Assembly (NCBI GenBank): GCA_002070215.1
Contig: MWCV01000001.1
Location: forward strand, 1-64,000
Origin: Chloroflexi bacterium ADurb.Bin180
GTDB lineage: Bacteria > Chloroflexota > Anaerolineae > UBA2200
Length of the DNA stretch: 64,000 nt
Direction of reading: 5' to 3'
Position 1 is the stretch's first letter, and each line of letters begins with the position of its first letter. Both the position numbers and the translations under genes were made by a program. Below are positions 46,201 to 54,211 of this stretch, one piece after another. The notes beneath the pieces are model-generated. The model was not told where the DNA came from. It saw nothing but the letters and a program-made list of their open reading frames with translations, and made no database searches.

Positions 46201-46774
46201 GCTGGTTGATCCCCTCAAGATCCGGCTGGCCAACGTGGCGCTGGAGCTCGAGGTAGAAATGGTCCGGTCCAAAGACCTCTTGATACCAGCGGACCGCGTT
46301 TCGTGCCGCATCCATCTGGCCTTCGAATATGCAGGCCGGTATTTCGCCGGCTCTGCAAGCGCTGAGAGCGGTGATGCCCTTGCTATGAAGCTGAAGGATC
46401 TCTCGGTCAATGCGTGGTTTGCGGTACCAGCCTTCGAGGTGTGCTTTGGTGGTCAGTTGAATCAGGTTGCGATAACCAACCATGTCCCGCGCCAGCAGCA
46501 CCAGGTGGTAGGGCTTGACACGCACGCCGGAATCCCGCTCCAGCCTGCTCTTGTGCGCCAGGTAGGCTTCACAACCGATGATGGGCTTGATTCCTGTGCT
46601 GACTGCCGTGTTGTAGAAATGGATCACCCCGTGCATCACGCCATGATCGGTGATGGCGAGGCTTTCCATGCCCAACTCCCTGGCACGAGGAAGAATCTCC
46701 TCGATCTTGCTCATGCCATCGAGCAGCGAATACTCGGTGTGAACATGCAGGTGAGTGAACGGTTTAGACGCCAT
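43259..46774 (-). CDS. dnaE: DNA polymerase III subunit alpha
   Basis: 1171 aa replicative polymerase. The PHP domain starts with FTHLHVHTEYSLLDGMSK, and SLAITDHGVMHG follows near 40. The catalytic palm has MPDIDLDFPDDRR at about 398-410, matching the D401/D403 pair of the E. coli enzyme, and NAHSAAYAVITCQTAYLKA (FNKAHS) near 750. A helix-hairpin-helix region and an OB-fold (VTVAGQVQRSRLVVAKKTG, then FVGIEDANASLEIVVFP) lie near the C-terminus, and the last 90 residues are typical. Length is normal. It lies in a run of surface-glycan genes but is a normal housekeeping gene. Confidence 0.97.
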   Translation of the reverse strand: MASKPFTHLHVHTEYSLLDGMSKIEEILPRARELGMESLAITDHGVMHGVIHFYNTAVSTGIKPIIGCEAYLAHKSRLERDSGVRVKPYHLVLLARDMVGYRNLIQLTTKAHLEGWYRKPRIDREILQLHSKGITALSACRAGEIPACIFEGQMDAARNAVRWYQEVFGPDHFYLELQRHVGQPDLEGINQHLIELGRELHVPLVATNDVHYVHREDVAAHQVLLCIQTGTTMDDPERMRMDGDDYYLKSADEMAVLFADLPEALENTQRVAEECSLTLAREGFHLPQFTVPDGYTPQTYLAYLCEQGMRRRYATITPELEARLQYELQVIHQMGFDTYFLIVWDLVRFAQSRDIWWNVRGSAAGSIVAYSLGLTSLEPLSHGLIFERFLNPGRITMPDIDLDFPDDRRAEMIEYVVHKYGQDRVAQIATFATMAARASIRDVARALGFPPGEGDRLAKMVPFGSKVTLQEALEASQELKAAYDQDDYIRDLIDKARRLEGVSRNISTHAAGVVIADQPLTEYLPLQRIPKGDEIITQYSMGVLEEIGLLKIDFLGLATLTIMRRAVDLINANHGTSFHLDNIPTDDPAIYRLLSSGDVAGVFQVEGGGMRRTLLDLQPSNFEDVVVLLSLYRPGPMQFISTYVARKYGREKVEYIHPSLEPILRDTYGVIVYQEQIIRTATDIAGFTSAEADLLRRAVGKKKEKELNEQREKFLHGAVSRGMPQERAEEVFRWILDFANYGFNKAHSAAYAVITCQTAYLKAYYPVEYMAASLSVERNNPEKVGLYVGECRRLGIPILPPDVNRSGIDFAIELLDSPTPSAQHGLGRTAIRYGLGAIKNVGQGAVELILQAREQRGPFKNLTDFSQRVDLKQIKKSGLEFLIKAGALAPFGERPRLLALVDRMMRLSELSLQASTIGQLGFDAILTTGPNEPDPLSDLSYFPPVSTKETQAWEKELLGAFITDHPLQQLADAVNSAARSNYTPLDQIDPSLQGQKVTVAGQVQRSRLVVAKKTGHEMAFVGIEDANASLEIVVFPKVYEKCKNLLVEEQLLVVEGKVDVRGSKVQVLADSVADLRVAVPGNSTDVPKVHLVEITVDLSVGEGHDRQLVRHVYQMLASHPGPDRFLITVITEGGRVQLDFPNATTRFDRALEEKLRSMLGPEAIQVRWTEA

Positions 46775-46803
46775 TGCAGAGCATCACCACGAATCGGACA
46801 TGG

Positions 46804-48261
46804 CTAGATCTTGGCCAACCCTGCCCCTGCCGCCAGGAGCTGCGGCACTTCTGCCGCGGTTCTTGCCTCAGCATAGATGCGCAACACAGGCTCTGTACCT
46901 GAGGGCCTGATCAGCAACCAGCTATCATCATCCAGCAGGTACTTGACGCCGTCGTTGTTGTTGACACGCAGCACACGATGGCTGAGGATACTCACTGGTG
47001 CCTCCCGGGTGAGGCGTTGGGTGAGTTCTTTCTTGTCAAATGCCTGTGTGTGAACATCGTTGCGGCCATAGTGAAACACGCCGAACTCTTGCATCAGGCC
47101 GTCGATGGTCTTGTGCAGCGGCTGTCTCTGATAGGCCATCATTTCGGCCAGCAGCAGTCCCATCAGGATGCCGTCGCCGTCAAGCACATGTCCTCGAATG
47201 GTCATGCCGCCGCTCTCTTCGCCCCCCATCAAAACCCCGACCGGGTCGTTGAGAAACCACGCGCAGATGTAGTTGAAGCCGACCGGCGTCTCGCGCAGTG
47301 GGAGGTTGTAGCGATCCGACAGCCTGTTCAAGAGCTGGGTCGTAGACACACTCTTGACTACCGAGCCGCGCCACTTGCGCTCTTGCACCAGGTGGCGCAG
47401 TATCAGCGAAAAGATGCGATGAGGGTCCACGAAGCAGCCCTGTGCATCCGCTGCCCCGATACGGTCGGCATCGCCGTCTGTGGCCAGGCCGAGATCATAA
47501 CCGCCATTGCGCATTGTCGTCAACAGATCCTTCAGGTTCCGCTCTATGGGTTCAGGGTGGATGCCGCCAAAACCCGGGTTCAGCTCGCCATGTATCTGTG
47601 TTACCTCACAGCCGGCTTCGCGCAGAAAGGTGGCGATATATCCGCGGCCCGCCCCGTACATCGGGTCAACTGCTACCTTCAGCCCACAGTGCTTCAAAGC
47701 ATCCAGGTCCACCAGTGTGCGCAGGTGATCGAGATAGGCAGGCATTGGATCAAAGCGAGTAATACCAGGATACTCCTGAGGAAGGTTGGACAGCGCCCAA
47801 CTGCGATCCTCAGGCACAATACCGTTGGTATGGTTGCGGGCGAGGAACTCCTCAATCACCTGGGTCTCTTCTGGCAGACCAGGACCCGTATGTGGACCCT
47901 TGAACTTGATGCCATTGTAGCGCGGTGGATTGTGGCTGGCGGTGATCATGACTCCGCCCGCTGTTCTCAAGTGCCGAATGGCGTAAGCCAGCGCCGGTGT
48001 GGGACAGTCCGACTTGGAGAGGTAGACAGTCACGCCACGGTCAGCCATTACCCTGGCTACTTCCATTGCATAGCGATCTGAAAGGAAACGGGTATCGAAA
48101 CCAATGGCGACCGTGGTATCGCGAGGCCCCTGCTGAGAGGCGTCTGACGGCGGTCGAAGGACATAGTCGGCAATAGCCTGGGCTACCAGACGGACATTGG
48201 CAAAGGTGAACTCGTCGCTGATAACAGCGCGCCACCCGTCCGTACCGAACTTGATTGGCAT
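46804..48261 (-). CDS. Phosphoglucomutase/phosphomannomutase family phosphohexomutase
   Basis: 485 aa alpha-D-phosphohexomutase. The phosphoserine is S109 in MITASHNPPRYNGIKFKG. The metal loop is GLATDGDADRIGAAD near 257, the sugar loop is GGEESGGMTIRG near 347, and RPSGTEPVLRIYAEA near 459 binds phosphate. It supplies hexose-1-phosphate for nucleotide-sugar synthesis, which suits the neighbouring glycan genes. Glucose versus mannose preference cannot be read. ATG at 48261 with GGGAGG about 10 nt upstream. Confidence 0.92.
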   Translation of the reverse strand: MPIKFGTDGWRAVISDEFTFANVRLVAQAIADYVLRPPSDASQQGPRDTTVAIGFDTRFLSDRYAMEVARVMADRGVTVYLSKSDCPTPALAYAIRHLRTAGGVMITASHNPPRYNGIKFKGPHTGPGLPEETQVIEEFLARNHTNGIVPEDRSWALSNLPQEYPGITRFDPMPAYLDHLRTLVDLDALKHCGLKVAVDPMYGAGRGYIATFLREAGCEVTQIHGELNPGFGGIHPEPIERNLKDLLTTMRNGGYDLGLATDGDADRIGAADAQGCFVDPHRIFSLILRHLVQERKWRGSVVKSVSTTQLLNRLSDRYNLPLRETPVGFNYICAWFLNDPVGVLMGGEESGGMTIRGHVLDGDGILMGLLLAEMMAYQRQPLHKTIDGLMQEFGVFHYGRNDVHTQAFDKKELTQRLTREAPVSILSHRVLRVNNNDGVKYLLDDDSWLLIRPSGTEPVLRIYAEARTAAEVPQLLAAGAGLAKI

Positions 48262-48291
48262 TCTGCGTTGCCTCCCTCGAATCTGCGCCTT

Positions 48292-48894
48292 TCACGAGTT
48301 CACCCCGGGCGTACTCTCAAGCCGGTAGCCGCGCCTGCACGCTGGACAGATATAGCGATCTTCTTCAGAACCAACTCTGTCCAGTCTACTGCCGCACGCA
48401 CAGACAAAACCGACAAGCCTTGCCGGGTTGCCGACCACCAGACCGTGTGCCGGGACATCGTGAGTGACAACCGCTCCCGCCCCTACCATGGCAAACGTTC
48501 CCACCGTGACCCCGGGCAACAGGATCGCTCCGGCACCAATGGAAGCGCCCCTCTTCACCAGCGTCCGGCCAACTTCCCAGTCCGAGTCCCCTTTGAGTTG
48601 TCCATCAGGGGTGATGGCTCGTGGCAGCCGGTCATTGGTGAAGCATGCGTGCGGGCCGATGAACACTCCGTCTTCGATTGTGGCACCGTGATAGATGCTG
48701 GCGCCGTTCTGCACCTTAACCTGACTGCCAATGACGACGTCCAAATCGATGTAGACACCTTTGCCAATGATACATTGTTCGCCAATGCGGGCGCGCTCAC
48801 GAATCTGGGCCTGGTGCCAGATCCTGGTTCCCTCGCCAATGGACGCCTGAGGAGATACCTCTGCCGTGGGGTGAATCTGCACGTTCAAAACCAT
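48292..48894 (-). CDS. Left-handed beta-helix N-acetyltransferase, WlbB/WbpD-like, with C-terminal zinc ribbon
   Basis: 200 aa. About 1-150 is a left-handed parallel beta-helix with hexapeptide repeats (IGEGTRIWHQAQIRERARIG and following), including the WlbB/WbpD signature YHGATIEDGVFIGPHACFTN and GAILLPGVTVGTFAMVGAGAV. The last 45 residues form a probable zinc ribbon, FVCACG then YICPACRRGY. WlbB acetylates the 3-amino group of a UDP-HexNAc uronic acid. The oxidoreductase and aminotransferase of that pathway are not in the window, but a matching UDP-HexNAc dehydrogenase lies at 14.5 kb. ATG with GGAGG 8 nt upstream. Confidence 0.83.
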   Translation of the reverse strand: MVLNVQIHPTAEVSPQASIGEGTRIWHQAQIRERARIGEQCIIGKGVYIDLDVVIGSQVKVQNGASIYHGATIEDGVFIGPHACFTNDRLPRAITPDGQLKGDSDWEVGRTLVKRGASIGAGAILLPGVTVGTFAMVGAGAVVTHDVPAHGLVVGNPARLVGFVCACGSRLDRVGSEEDRYICPACRRGYRLESTPGVNS

Positions 48895-48918
48895 CAGGCA
48901 ACCTCCAAAAGCCCCGGT

Positions 48919-50157
48919 CTACGCGCTAACCCGATCATAGACCTCAAGAATGCTTTCGCCAGCCACAGACCAGGAATGGCGCTGAATGACTCTCTCGCGC
49001 AGTGCCAAACCCAGCGCTTGTGACGCGTCTTTCCTATCCAGAGCCGTCTCCAGTGCCAGCGCCAACGAGCTCGTATCCCCTGGTTGGGCATAGATACCCA
49101 GATCGCCCAAGTATTCCCGGCTCACAGGGACATCAAATGCTACCGTTGGGATACCCATTGCCATGTAGTTGAGCAGTTTACCACTGCCTTCAGTTGTTGA
49201 CATCTTGGGCGCGACAGCCACGTCGCCAATCCCCAGATAGCTCGGTGCCTGCTCGTAAGGAATCTTTCCCGTAAAGGTTACGTGGTCTGCCACACCCAGA
49301 TTCTGGGCCAGGCTCTGGTAGATCTCGACCGATGGGAAGCCCATTATCAGGAAATGCACGTTCGGGCGGCGCAACAGTAGCTCTGCCGCGGCCTGCAACA
49401 GCAGGTCCGTTCCCTGCCACTGGGCCAGCAGACCGAGGTAGACCACAACCTCACGTTCAGCCGGGATACCCAGAGCCGCTCCAAGCTCGGATACGGCCGC
49501 TGCCGAGCGCGCCGGCGCAAAGAAATCGGCATTGACGCAGTCGGAGATGGCGGTGATTTTGCTGCCAGGACAACTGAACTCTTTCTGCAACAACTCGGCG
49601 GCGTGATGCGAACTGGTAATGATCGCCTTGGGCAGTTGTACAATGCGCTCCTCCAGCCACCGCAACGGACGATAGAGCTTGCCTTGCGGGTCGAGGAAGC
49701 GATGGTCGACCATCTCTGCAGTCATGCTGCCTTGAAAGTCAAAGACCAGCGGCGCACCCACGACCTTGCCGACCAGACTGCCAATCAGAGCTCCTTCGTG
49801 CAGGTGGCCGTGAATGATATCGGGTCGAGTCGGCAGGGCTACCGCCAGAGATTTCCAGGCCAGCAGCGCGTCAAAGGCCACCTTGTGCCGGGATGAGCCT
49901 ACCTCATAGTCAGTTCGCCACGGAATGGCGGCCGTGCGCCGTATGTCCAGACCGGGGATGTCTCGTCCCCTGTTGTACGTGCAGACAGTGACCCGGTTGC
50001 CCAACCGTTGCAGAATGCTGGCTTCCTCCAGGATACGCACATGGCATCCATAATCAGCAAAAAAAGACGTAGGCGCAATCATGAGAACGTTGTACGTTCT
50101 GCGCAAGCGACTATCCGCCCCAGAGGGTGCAACGACGGGCTGCGGTTGGTCTGACAA
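48919..50157 (-). CDS. Glycosyltransferase family 4
   Basis: 412 aa from a TTG at 50157. NVLMIAPTSFFADYGCHVRI is the N-terminal acceptor loop; the donor domain has VVVYLGLLAQWQGTDLLL and HFLIMGFPSVEIYQSLA, then DVAVAPKMSTTEGSGKLLNYM in place of the usual E-x7-E, as seen in some WcaL/GT4 branches. It lies between tyrA (15 bp) and the WlbB-like gene (24 bp). Specificity is unknown. Confidence 0.83.
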   Translation of the reverse strand: MSDQPQPVVAPSGADSRLRRTYNVLMIAPTSFFADYGCHVRILEEASILQRLGNRVTVCTYNRGRDIPGLDIRRTAAIPWRTDYEVGSSRHKVAFDALLAWKSLAVALPTRPDIIHGHLHEGALIGSLVGKVVGAPLVFDFQGSMTAEMVDHRFLDPQGKLYRPLRWLEERIVQLPKAIITSSHHAAELLQKEFSCPGSKITAISDCVNADFFAPARSAAAVSELGAALGIPAEREVVVYLGLLAQWQGTDLLLQAAAELLLRRPNVHFLIMGFPSVEIYQSLAQNLGVADHVTFTGKIPYEQAPSYLGIGDVAVAPKMSTTEGSGKLLNYMAMGIPTVAFDVPVSREYLGDLGIYAQPGDTSSLALALETALDRKDASQALGLALRERVIQRHSWSVAGESILEVYDRVSA

Positions 50158-50172
50158 GCTCTCTTCTCGCCG

Positions 50173-51171
50173 CTATTTCCCAGTCGCCACATTGCCAGGC
50201 CCGGCATCTCCGCTACGAGAACGATCCTCAGGCGGATTGCGGGGTCGAAAGAGATCACCCATCATTATGCGAGCGGTTGAGAAAGCGCTGTAGTCAACCG
50301 GTTCGCCTTGATCGAGTTCGCTGACCGCCCAGGAGTCATGCATCTTGACCGCCTGCTCAAGCACCTTCTGAATGGCCTCGCGCTCTCCCTCTGCCACAAG
50401 CGTACGCAGCTCAGCGAGTTGATTGAGCAGGATATCCAGCCAGCGCACCAGGTTGGTTCTATTGGCCAGGCACATCTCGGCCAGTTTGCCCGGATCAGGC
50501 GACAGGGGCTGTGTTGTAGCTACAAAATGGGTACCGGAGAGCCTCTGCAGCTCTCGCCGAGAAGGACTGCCGCCGGCTACAAGTTGAAGGGCAGCCGCGA
50601 TGACGGCCGGCAATAGCTCAACCGCCGCTATCAAACCGTCGTGTTCGGCAGCATCCACAAAATAAGGACGGGCACCGACGGCTTCAACCAGAGCGGATAC
50701 CCGCTGAATGGCTTCCGGGGGCACGTTGGGAGCAGGGGCAAGACACCAGGTGACCCCGGTCAACAAATCAGTGGCTTGACTGGTCTCATCACCCCGCTGA
50801 CTTGGGATGGGGTGGCCGCCCACGAAAAAGATGTGCCCTGGCAAGGTCTCCTTCGCCCACGCCAGCACGGGAGTCTTGACGCTGGCGGTGTCTGTCACCA
50901 CGCAGCCCTTTTTCAGCTCTGGTCCTATGGCCTGCAGAGTAGCACGGATCCCCTCGAGCGGGATAGAAAGGATCACCAGATCAGCTCCATCACAGGCTCC
51001 GATGAGATTCCAGTCGGTACGGTCCACGCAGCCAGCCTTCTGTGCGCGACGGGCGGCGTCATGATCCCGGTCGTGACCGGTCAGCTTGAGGTCTGCTCGG
51101 GTTCTTTTGAGCGCTCCGCCAATGGCCGTCCCGGTCTGGCCAAGACCCACAATGGTGATATTGAGTCCCAT
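50173..51171 (-). CDS. tyrA: Prephenate/arogenate dehydrogenase
   Basis: 332 aa NAD(P)-dependent enzyme of tyrosine synthesis. Rossmann motif TIVGLGQTGTAIGGALK, VILSIPLEGI near 69, DTASVKTPVLAWA and FFVGGHPIPSQRGDETSQA, which is the substrate-binding region of TyrA. The all-helical C-terminal domain follows with AAEHDGLIAAVELLPAVIAAAL. There is no ACT domain, so it is a stand-alone form. ATG with GGAG upstream. It lies between an HD-domain gene and a GT4. Confidence 0.86.
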   Translation of the reverse strand: MGLNITIVGLGQTGTAIGGALKRTRADLKLTGHDRDHDAARRAQKAGCVDRTDWNLIGACDGADLVILSIPLEGIRATLQAIGPELKKGCVVTDTASVKTPVLAWAKETLPGHIFFVGGHPIPSQRGDETSQATDLLTGVTWCLAPAPNVPPEAIQRVSALVEAVGARPYFVDAAEHDGLIAAVELLPAVIAAALQLVAGGSPSRRELQRLSGTHFVATTQPLSPDPGKLAEMCLANRTNLVRWLDILLNQLAELRTLVAEGEREAIQKVLEQAVKMHDSWAVSELDQGEPVDYSAFSTARIMMGDLFRPRNPPEDRSRSGDAGPGNVATGK

Positions 51172-51180
51172 AGTTTCTCC

Positions 51181-51696
51181 TCAGTTCGCTTCGTCCGCTG
51201 CCTGCAACCGCGCCTGGAGGTCGCGCTCTGCCTGGCTGGCTTGAGTTTCCGGCATCGAGTGGTGGTGGGCAATCAACCGCACTGCCGTATCATCGGCACC
51301 TGCCCTCGCGGCCATCAGGGCACCGAGCTCGGCATGATGCAGTTCGACGTAGAAGGGGTAGCGCCAGCTGGACGGATCAGCATCCTGGAGCCTGCCAAGG
51401 GCCTCCGGCCAGCAGGCTTGCAGCAGAACAACCGCAACGCGATGCCAGAGTCGGATTCTACCACCTGTTTTCCCAATATCGTGCAGGAGTGCAGCCTGCC
51501 CCAGCGCCAGGTCCACTGGTCCGGTTCGCTGCAGCGTTTGCAGCACGGCCAGCGCGTGACCTCGCTCGACTGCAGGCATTCCCTGGAACAACTGTGTTTG
51601 TTCCTCTGATAAGAAACGGCCTGTCTCGACAGTGACCAAGCGGTCATCCGGGTGCAGCGCAGAAAGGAACTGCTTGATGCGGTACAGCGGCCGCAC
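51181..51696 (-). CDS. HD-domain protein
   Basis: 171 aa. HD-type metal ligands are visible: ERGHALAVLQTL near 44, AALLHDIGKTGGRI near 68 (the HD pair), then VELHHAELGALMA and LIAHHHSMPE toward the C-terminus. A small phosphohydrolase is likely; substrate unknown. GTG start at 51696 directly follows the stop of the M50 gene with no ribosome-binding site, so translation is probably coupled. Confidence 0.82.
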   Translation of the reverse strand: MRPLYRIKQFLSALHPDDRLVTVETGRFLSEEQTQLFQGMPAVERGHALAVLQTLQRTGPVDLALGQAALLHDIGKTGGRIRLWHRVAVVLLQACWPEALGRLQDADPSSWRYPFYVELHHAELGALMAARAGADDTAVRLIAHHHSMPETQASQAERDLQARLQAADEAN

Positions 51697-52344
51697 TTAG
51701 ACACCAAGAAAGAGCCTGGTGAACAGCCACACCAGGGGATCCATAAAGCGCCCCAGCAGGTCGAACCCAAAGAACTGCCCCGCCAGGATCAACACAAAGA
51801 GCAGAATGGGGCCTTGTTGCTCAAACGCAGTCAGGCTTTGAGAAATCCGGTAGCTGGTTGGGCCGCGAATCCCGGCCAGAATGCCCTGTAGAACTCCATA
51901 GCCATCTAGCGGCGGCAGAGGGATCAGGTTAAATACCGCCAGCCCGATGTTGATAAACATAATCCTCAGGAGCAGCATGCCCAGTGAACCAGGAAGGTTA
52001 ATGCCAAGACGAAGGGGCAGGCCGATCACCGCGGCAGTGACCAGGTTCGCCAGGGGACCAGCGAATGAGACAATGCCCATGCCGATTCTGGGCCCATAGC
52101 GCAGGTTACGCGGGTTCACCGGCACCGGCTTGCCCCAGCCGATGCCCCGACCGGCAAAAGCAGCAAAGAGCATCATCATTGTCCCAATCGGATCAAGATG
52201 GACGATGGGATTCAACGAGATGCGTCCAAGGTATCTGGCCGTAGGATCGCCCAGCCTATCAGCGACCCAGGCATGAAAACACTCATGTACGTCGAGTGCG
52301 AGTAGGATTCCGAGCAAACTGGCAATAAGACTGCGGGTATCCAC
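51697..52344 (-). CDS. Site-2-type membrane metalloprotease (M50 family)
   Basis: 215 aa with about five to six transmembrane helices. The zinc motif is ALDVHECFHAW (HExxH) near 18, and the third ligand is in NLIPLPPLDGYGVL near 160, as in S2P/M50 peptidases. It lacks a PDZ domain, so it belongs to the short branch. GTG start at 52344. It is the first gene after a strong divergent promoter shared with rex and is followed by the HD, tyrA and GT4 genes. Confidence 0.9.
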   Translation of the reverse strand: MDTRSLIASLLGILLALDVHECFHAWVADRLGDPTARYLGRISLNPIVHLDPIGTMMMLFAAFAGRGIGWGKPVPVNPRNLRYGPRIGMGIVSFAGPLANLVTAAVIGLPLRLGINLPGSLGMLLLRIMFINIGLAVFNLIPLPPLDGYGVLQGILAGIRGPTSYRISQSLTAFEQQGPILLFVLILAGQFFGFDLLGRFMDPLVWLFTRLFLGV

Positions 52345-52387
52345 CGATGGTTTCCTTCCCGAGGCGCCCCGTGGTTAGTGCGCGGCG

Positions 52388-52417
52388 ATTATAGCACAGG
52401 GCATTTACCCGTGGCAA
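52388..52417 (-). promoter_or_regulatory. Promoter for the M50 protease operon
   Basis: On the minus strand TTGCCA (52412-52417), an 18-bp spacer and a perfect extended -10 TGC-TATAAT (TATAAT at 52388-52393). It is divergent from the rex promoter. Confidence 0.75.
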
Positions 52418-52431
52418 CTGCCTCTTTCCTG

Positions 52432-52440
52432 TGCTACAAT
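52432..52440 (+). promoter_or_regulatory. Extended -10 promoter for rex
   Basis: TGC-TACAAT (TG at 52432, TACAAT at 52435-52440) lies 60 bp before the rex ATG. The -35 match is weak (TGGCAA at 52412), as is usual for extended -10 promoters. Confidence 0.6.
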
Positions 52441-52499
52441 AGGGGCGGCGGCGAGTTGTGCCACATTCTGAAGCGTTGCTATCGTTCCCTGGAGGCTCG

Positions 52500-53126
52500 A
52501 TGAATCCGCTGGAGATTCCAGAGATTGTGATTCGAAGGCTGCCCCTGTACCTGCGGGCTCTCAAGCGCATGACCGAAGAAGGGCAGAGCGTTACGTCGTC
52601 GCAGGAAATGGCCTCGCGGCTGGGCATCAGCGCCACGCAGATCCGCAAGGACCTCTCGTACTTTGGCGAGTTTGGCAAGCAGGGGACCGGCTACGATACG
52701 GCATTCCTCCGCGCCCAGCTCGAGGCGATTCTGCAGGTCAGCAAGCACTGGAAGGTGGCTGTTGTTGGCGCCGGAGATTTGGGCTGCGCCGTGCTGCGCT
52801 ACAGCCAGTTCGAGGATGGTGGATTCATTGTTGCCGCTGTCTTTGATCGCGACAGTCAGAAGATCGGCCGCCAGGTTGGCCACTACCAGGTTCTTGATGT
52901 GGCCAGGCTAAGCGCGGTAGTTGAGGAACAGGGCATCCGCATCGCCATACTGGCGGTCCCCGCCGAAGAGGCGCAGGCCGTAGCCAACTCATTGGTCGAG
53001 GCGGGTGTCAAAGGCATCCTGAGTTATGCCCCTATGCCTCTGGAACTTCCGGCTGACATTCAGGTGCACTACATCGACCCGGTCATCGGCCTGCAAGGTA
53101 TGACCTACTATCTGAGTCCCAGCTAG
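52500..53126 (+). CDS. rex: Redox-sensing transcriptional repressor Rex
   Basis: 208 aa NADH/NAD+-sensing repressor. Start ATG at 52500 has GGAGG about 5 nt upstream; the longer frame from 52458 adds residues before the conserved IPEIVIRRLPLYLR. The winged-helix DNA-binding part contains SRLGISATQIRKDLSYFGEFG, and the Rossmann NAD(H) domain begins VAVVGAGDLGCAVLRY. The C-terminal helix that swaps between monomers ends in GLQGMTYYLSPS. Rex usually controls fermentative and respiratory genes. It faces a divergent promoter and converges with mreB. Confidence 0.95.
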   Translation: MNPLEIPEIVIRRLPLYLRALKRMTEEGQSVTSSQEMASRLGISATQIRKDLSYFGEFGKQGTGYDTAFLRAQLEAILQVSKHWKVAVVGAGDLGCAVLRYSQFEDGGFIVAAVFDRDSQKIGRQVGHYQVLDVARLSAVVEEQGIRIAILAVPAEEAQAVANSLVEAGVKGILSYAPMPLELPADIQVHYIDPVIGLQGMTYYLSPS

Positions 53127-53141
53127 CGTTCAGCGAAAAGA

Positions 53142-53173
53142 AAACGGGGTCTGTCCGTTGACAGGCCCCGTTT
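53142..53173. terminator. Bidirectional terminator between rex and mreB
   Basis: A 14-bp stem AAACGGGGTCTGTC (53142-53155) / GACAGGCCCCGTTT (53160-53173) with one G-T mismatch and a 4-nt CGTT loop. A-runs on the left and T-runs on the right make it usable by both convergent genes. Confidence 0.88.
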
Positions 53174-53185
53174 CGTCTACCTGAT

Positions 53186-54190
53186 CTAGAGCGATGGCAG
53201 GCTGCGCTTGAGAACTGCGTACTGCTCCAGTGCCTTGCCGGCGCCCTTGGCCACGCACGCCAGTGGGTCATCGGCTACGTGACAGGGAACACCGGTCTCT
53301 CTGGTCAGAAAGCGGTCGATGTTGCGCAACAAGGAGCCCCCACCGGTCATTACGATACCGCGATCGATAATATCGGCCGCCAGTTCCGGCGGCGTTTTCT
53401 CCAGGACGGCCCTGGCGGTTGCTGCCAGGGCTGACAGCGGTTCGCCAATCGCCTCCGTAACTTCACCCGAAGTGACGCTAATGGTCTTGGGCAGCCCGCT
53501 GACCTGATCGCGACCGCGAACTTCGATCTGCATCTCCTGTTCCAGTGGCGTCGCGCTGCCAACCTGGATCTTGATCTCTTCAGCGGTTTGCTCTCCAATC
53601 AGCAGGTTGTACTTGCGGCGAATGTAGGCGGCGACCGCATCGTCGGTCCTGATGCCACCCACGCGCACGGAATTCCACACCACAATGCCATTCACGGCCA
53701 GGACGGCGGCCTCACTGACTCCTCCGCCGATATTCACAATCATATTGCCGGTAGGGGTGTGAATGGGCATATCGGCGCCCAGGGCAGCGGCAAGGGGTTC
53801 CGGCACCAGATAGGCCGACTTGGCACCGGCCGCCATCGCCGCATCACGAACGGCGCGGCTTTCGACACTGGTGACTCCCACCGGAACGCTGATCATGACC
53901 TCCGGCCGCGTGAGACGAATCCGCCCGCACACCTTGGAGATGAAATAGCTGAGCATCTTTTCGGTGACTTCATAATCCGCGATAACCCCGCCCAGCATAG
54001 GTCGCACGACCTCAATCGTCTCTGGCGTACGCCCCAGCATCTGGCGAGCTTCTTCGCCCACGGCTACGATACGATTATCGTTAACCGACACAGCCACCAC
54101 GCTTGGCTCGCGCAGCATAATACCTTTGCCGCGCACAAACACCAGCACATTGACGGTCCCCAGGTCGATTCCTATTTGCGTAGCGAGCAT
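53186..54190 (-). CDS. mreB: Rod-shape determining protein MreB/Mbl
   Basis: 334 aa bacterial actin. The nucleotide-binding phosphate-1 motif is [14 protein letters not shown] near 6; [23 protein letters not shown] and the phosphate-2 region [16 protein letters not shown] near 150 follow. The adenosine motif is [17 protein letters not shown] near 280. It guides cell-wall synthesis and rod shape. ATG with GGGAGG 4 nt upstream, 21 bp after murA, so both are transcribed from the murA promoter. Confidence 0.95.
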   Translation of the reverse strand: MLATQIGIDLGTVNVLVFVRGKGIMLREPSVVAVSVNDNRIVAVGEEARQMLGRTPETIEVVRPMLGGVIADYEVTEKMLSYFISKVCGRIRLTRPEVMISVPVGVTSVESRAVRDAAMAAGAKSAYLVPEPLAAALGADMPIHTPTGNMIVNIGGGVSEAAVLAVNGIVVWNSVRVGGIRTDDAVAAYIRRKYNLLIGEQTAEEIKIQVGSATPLEQEMQIEVRGRDQVSGLPKTISVTSGEVTEAIGEPLSALAATARAVLEKTPPELAADIIDRGIVMTGGGSLLRNIDRFLTRETGVPCHVADDPLACVAKGAGKALEQYAVLKRSLPSL

Positions 54191-54211
54191 TCAGCCTCCC
54201 GAAGGCTACCT

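Noticed and set aside
46978-48081. Long plus-strand open frame of 367 aa opposite the phosphohexomutase gene
   Set aside because: Antisense shadow in a GC-rich gene; no motif, and the minus-strand frame is a clear enzyme. The same applies to frames at 20559-21662 and 9280-10332.
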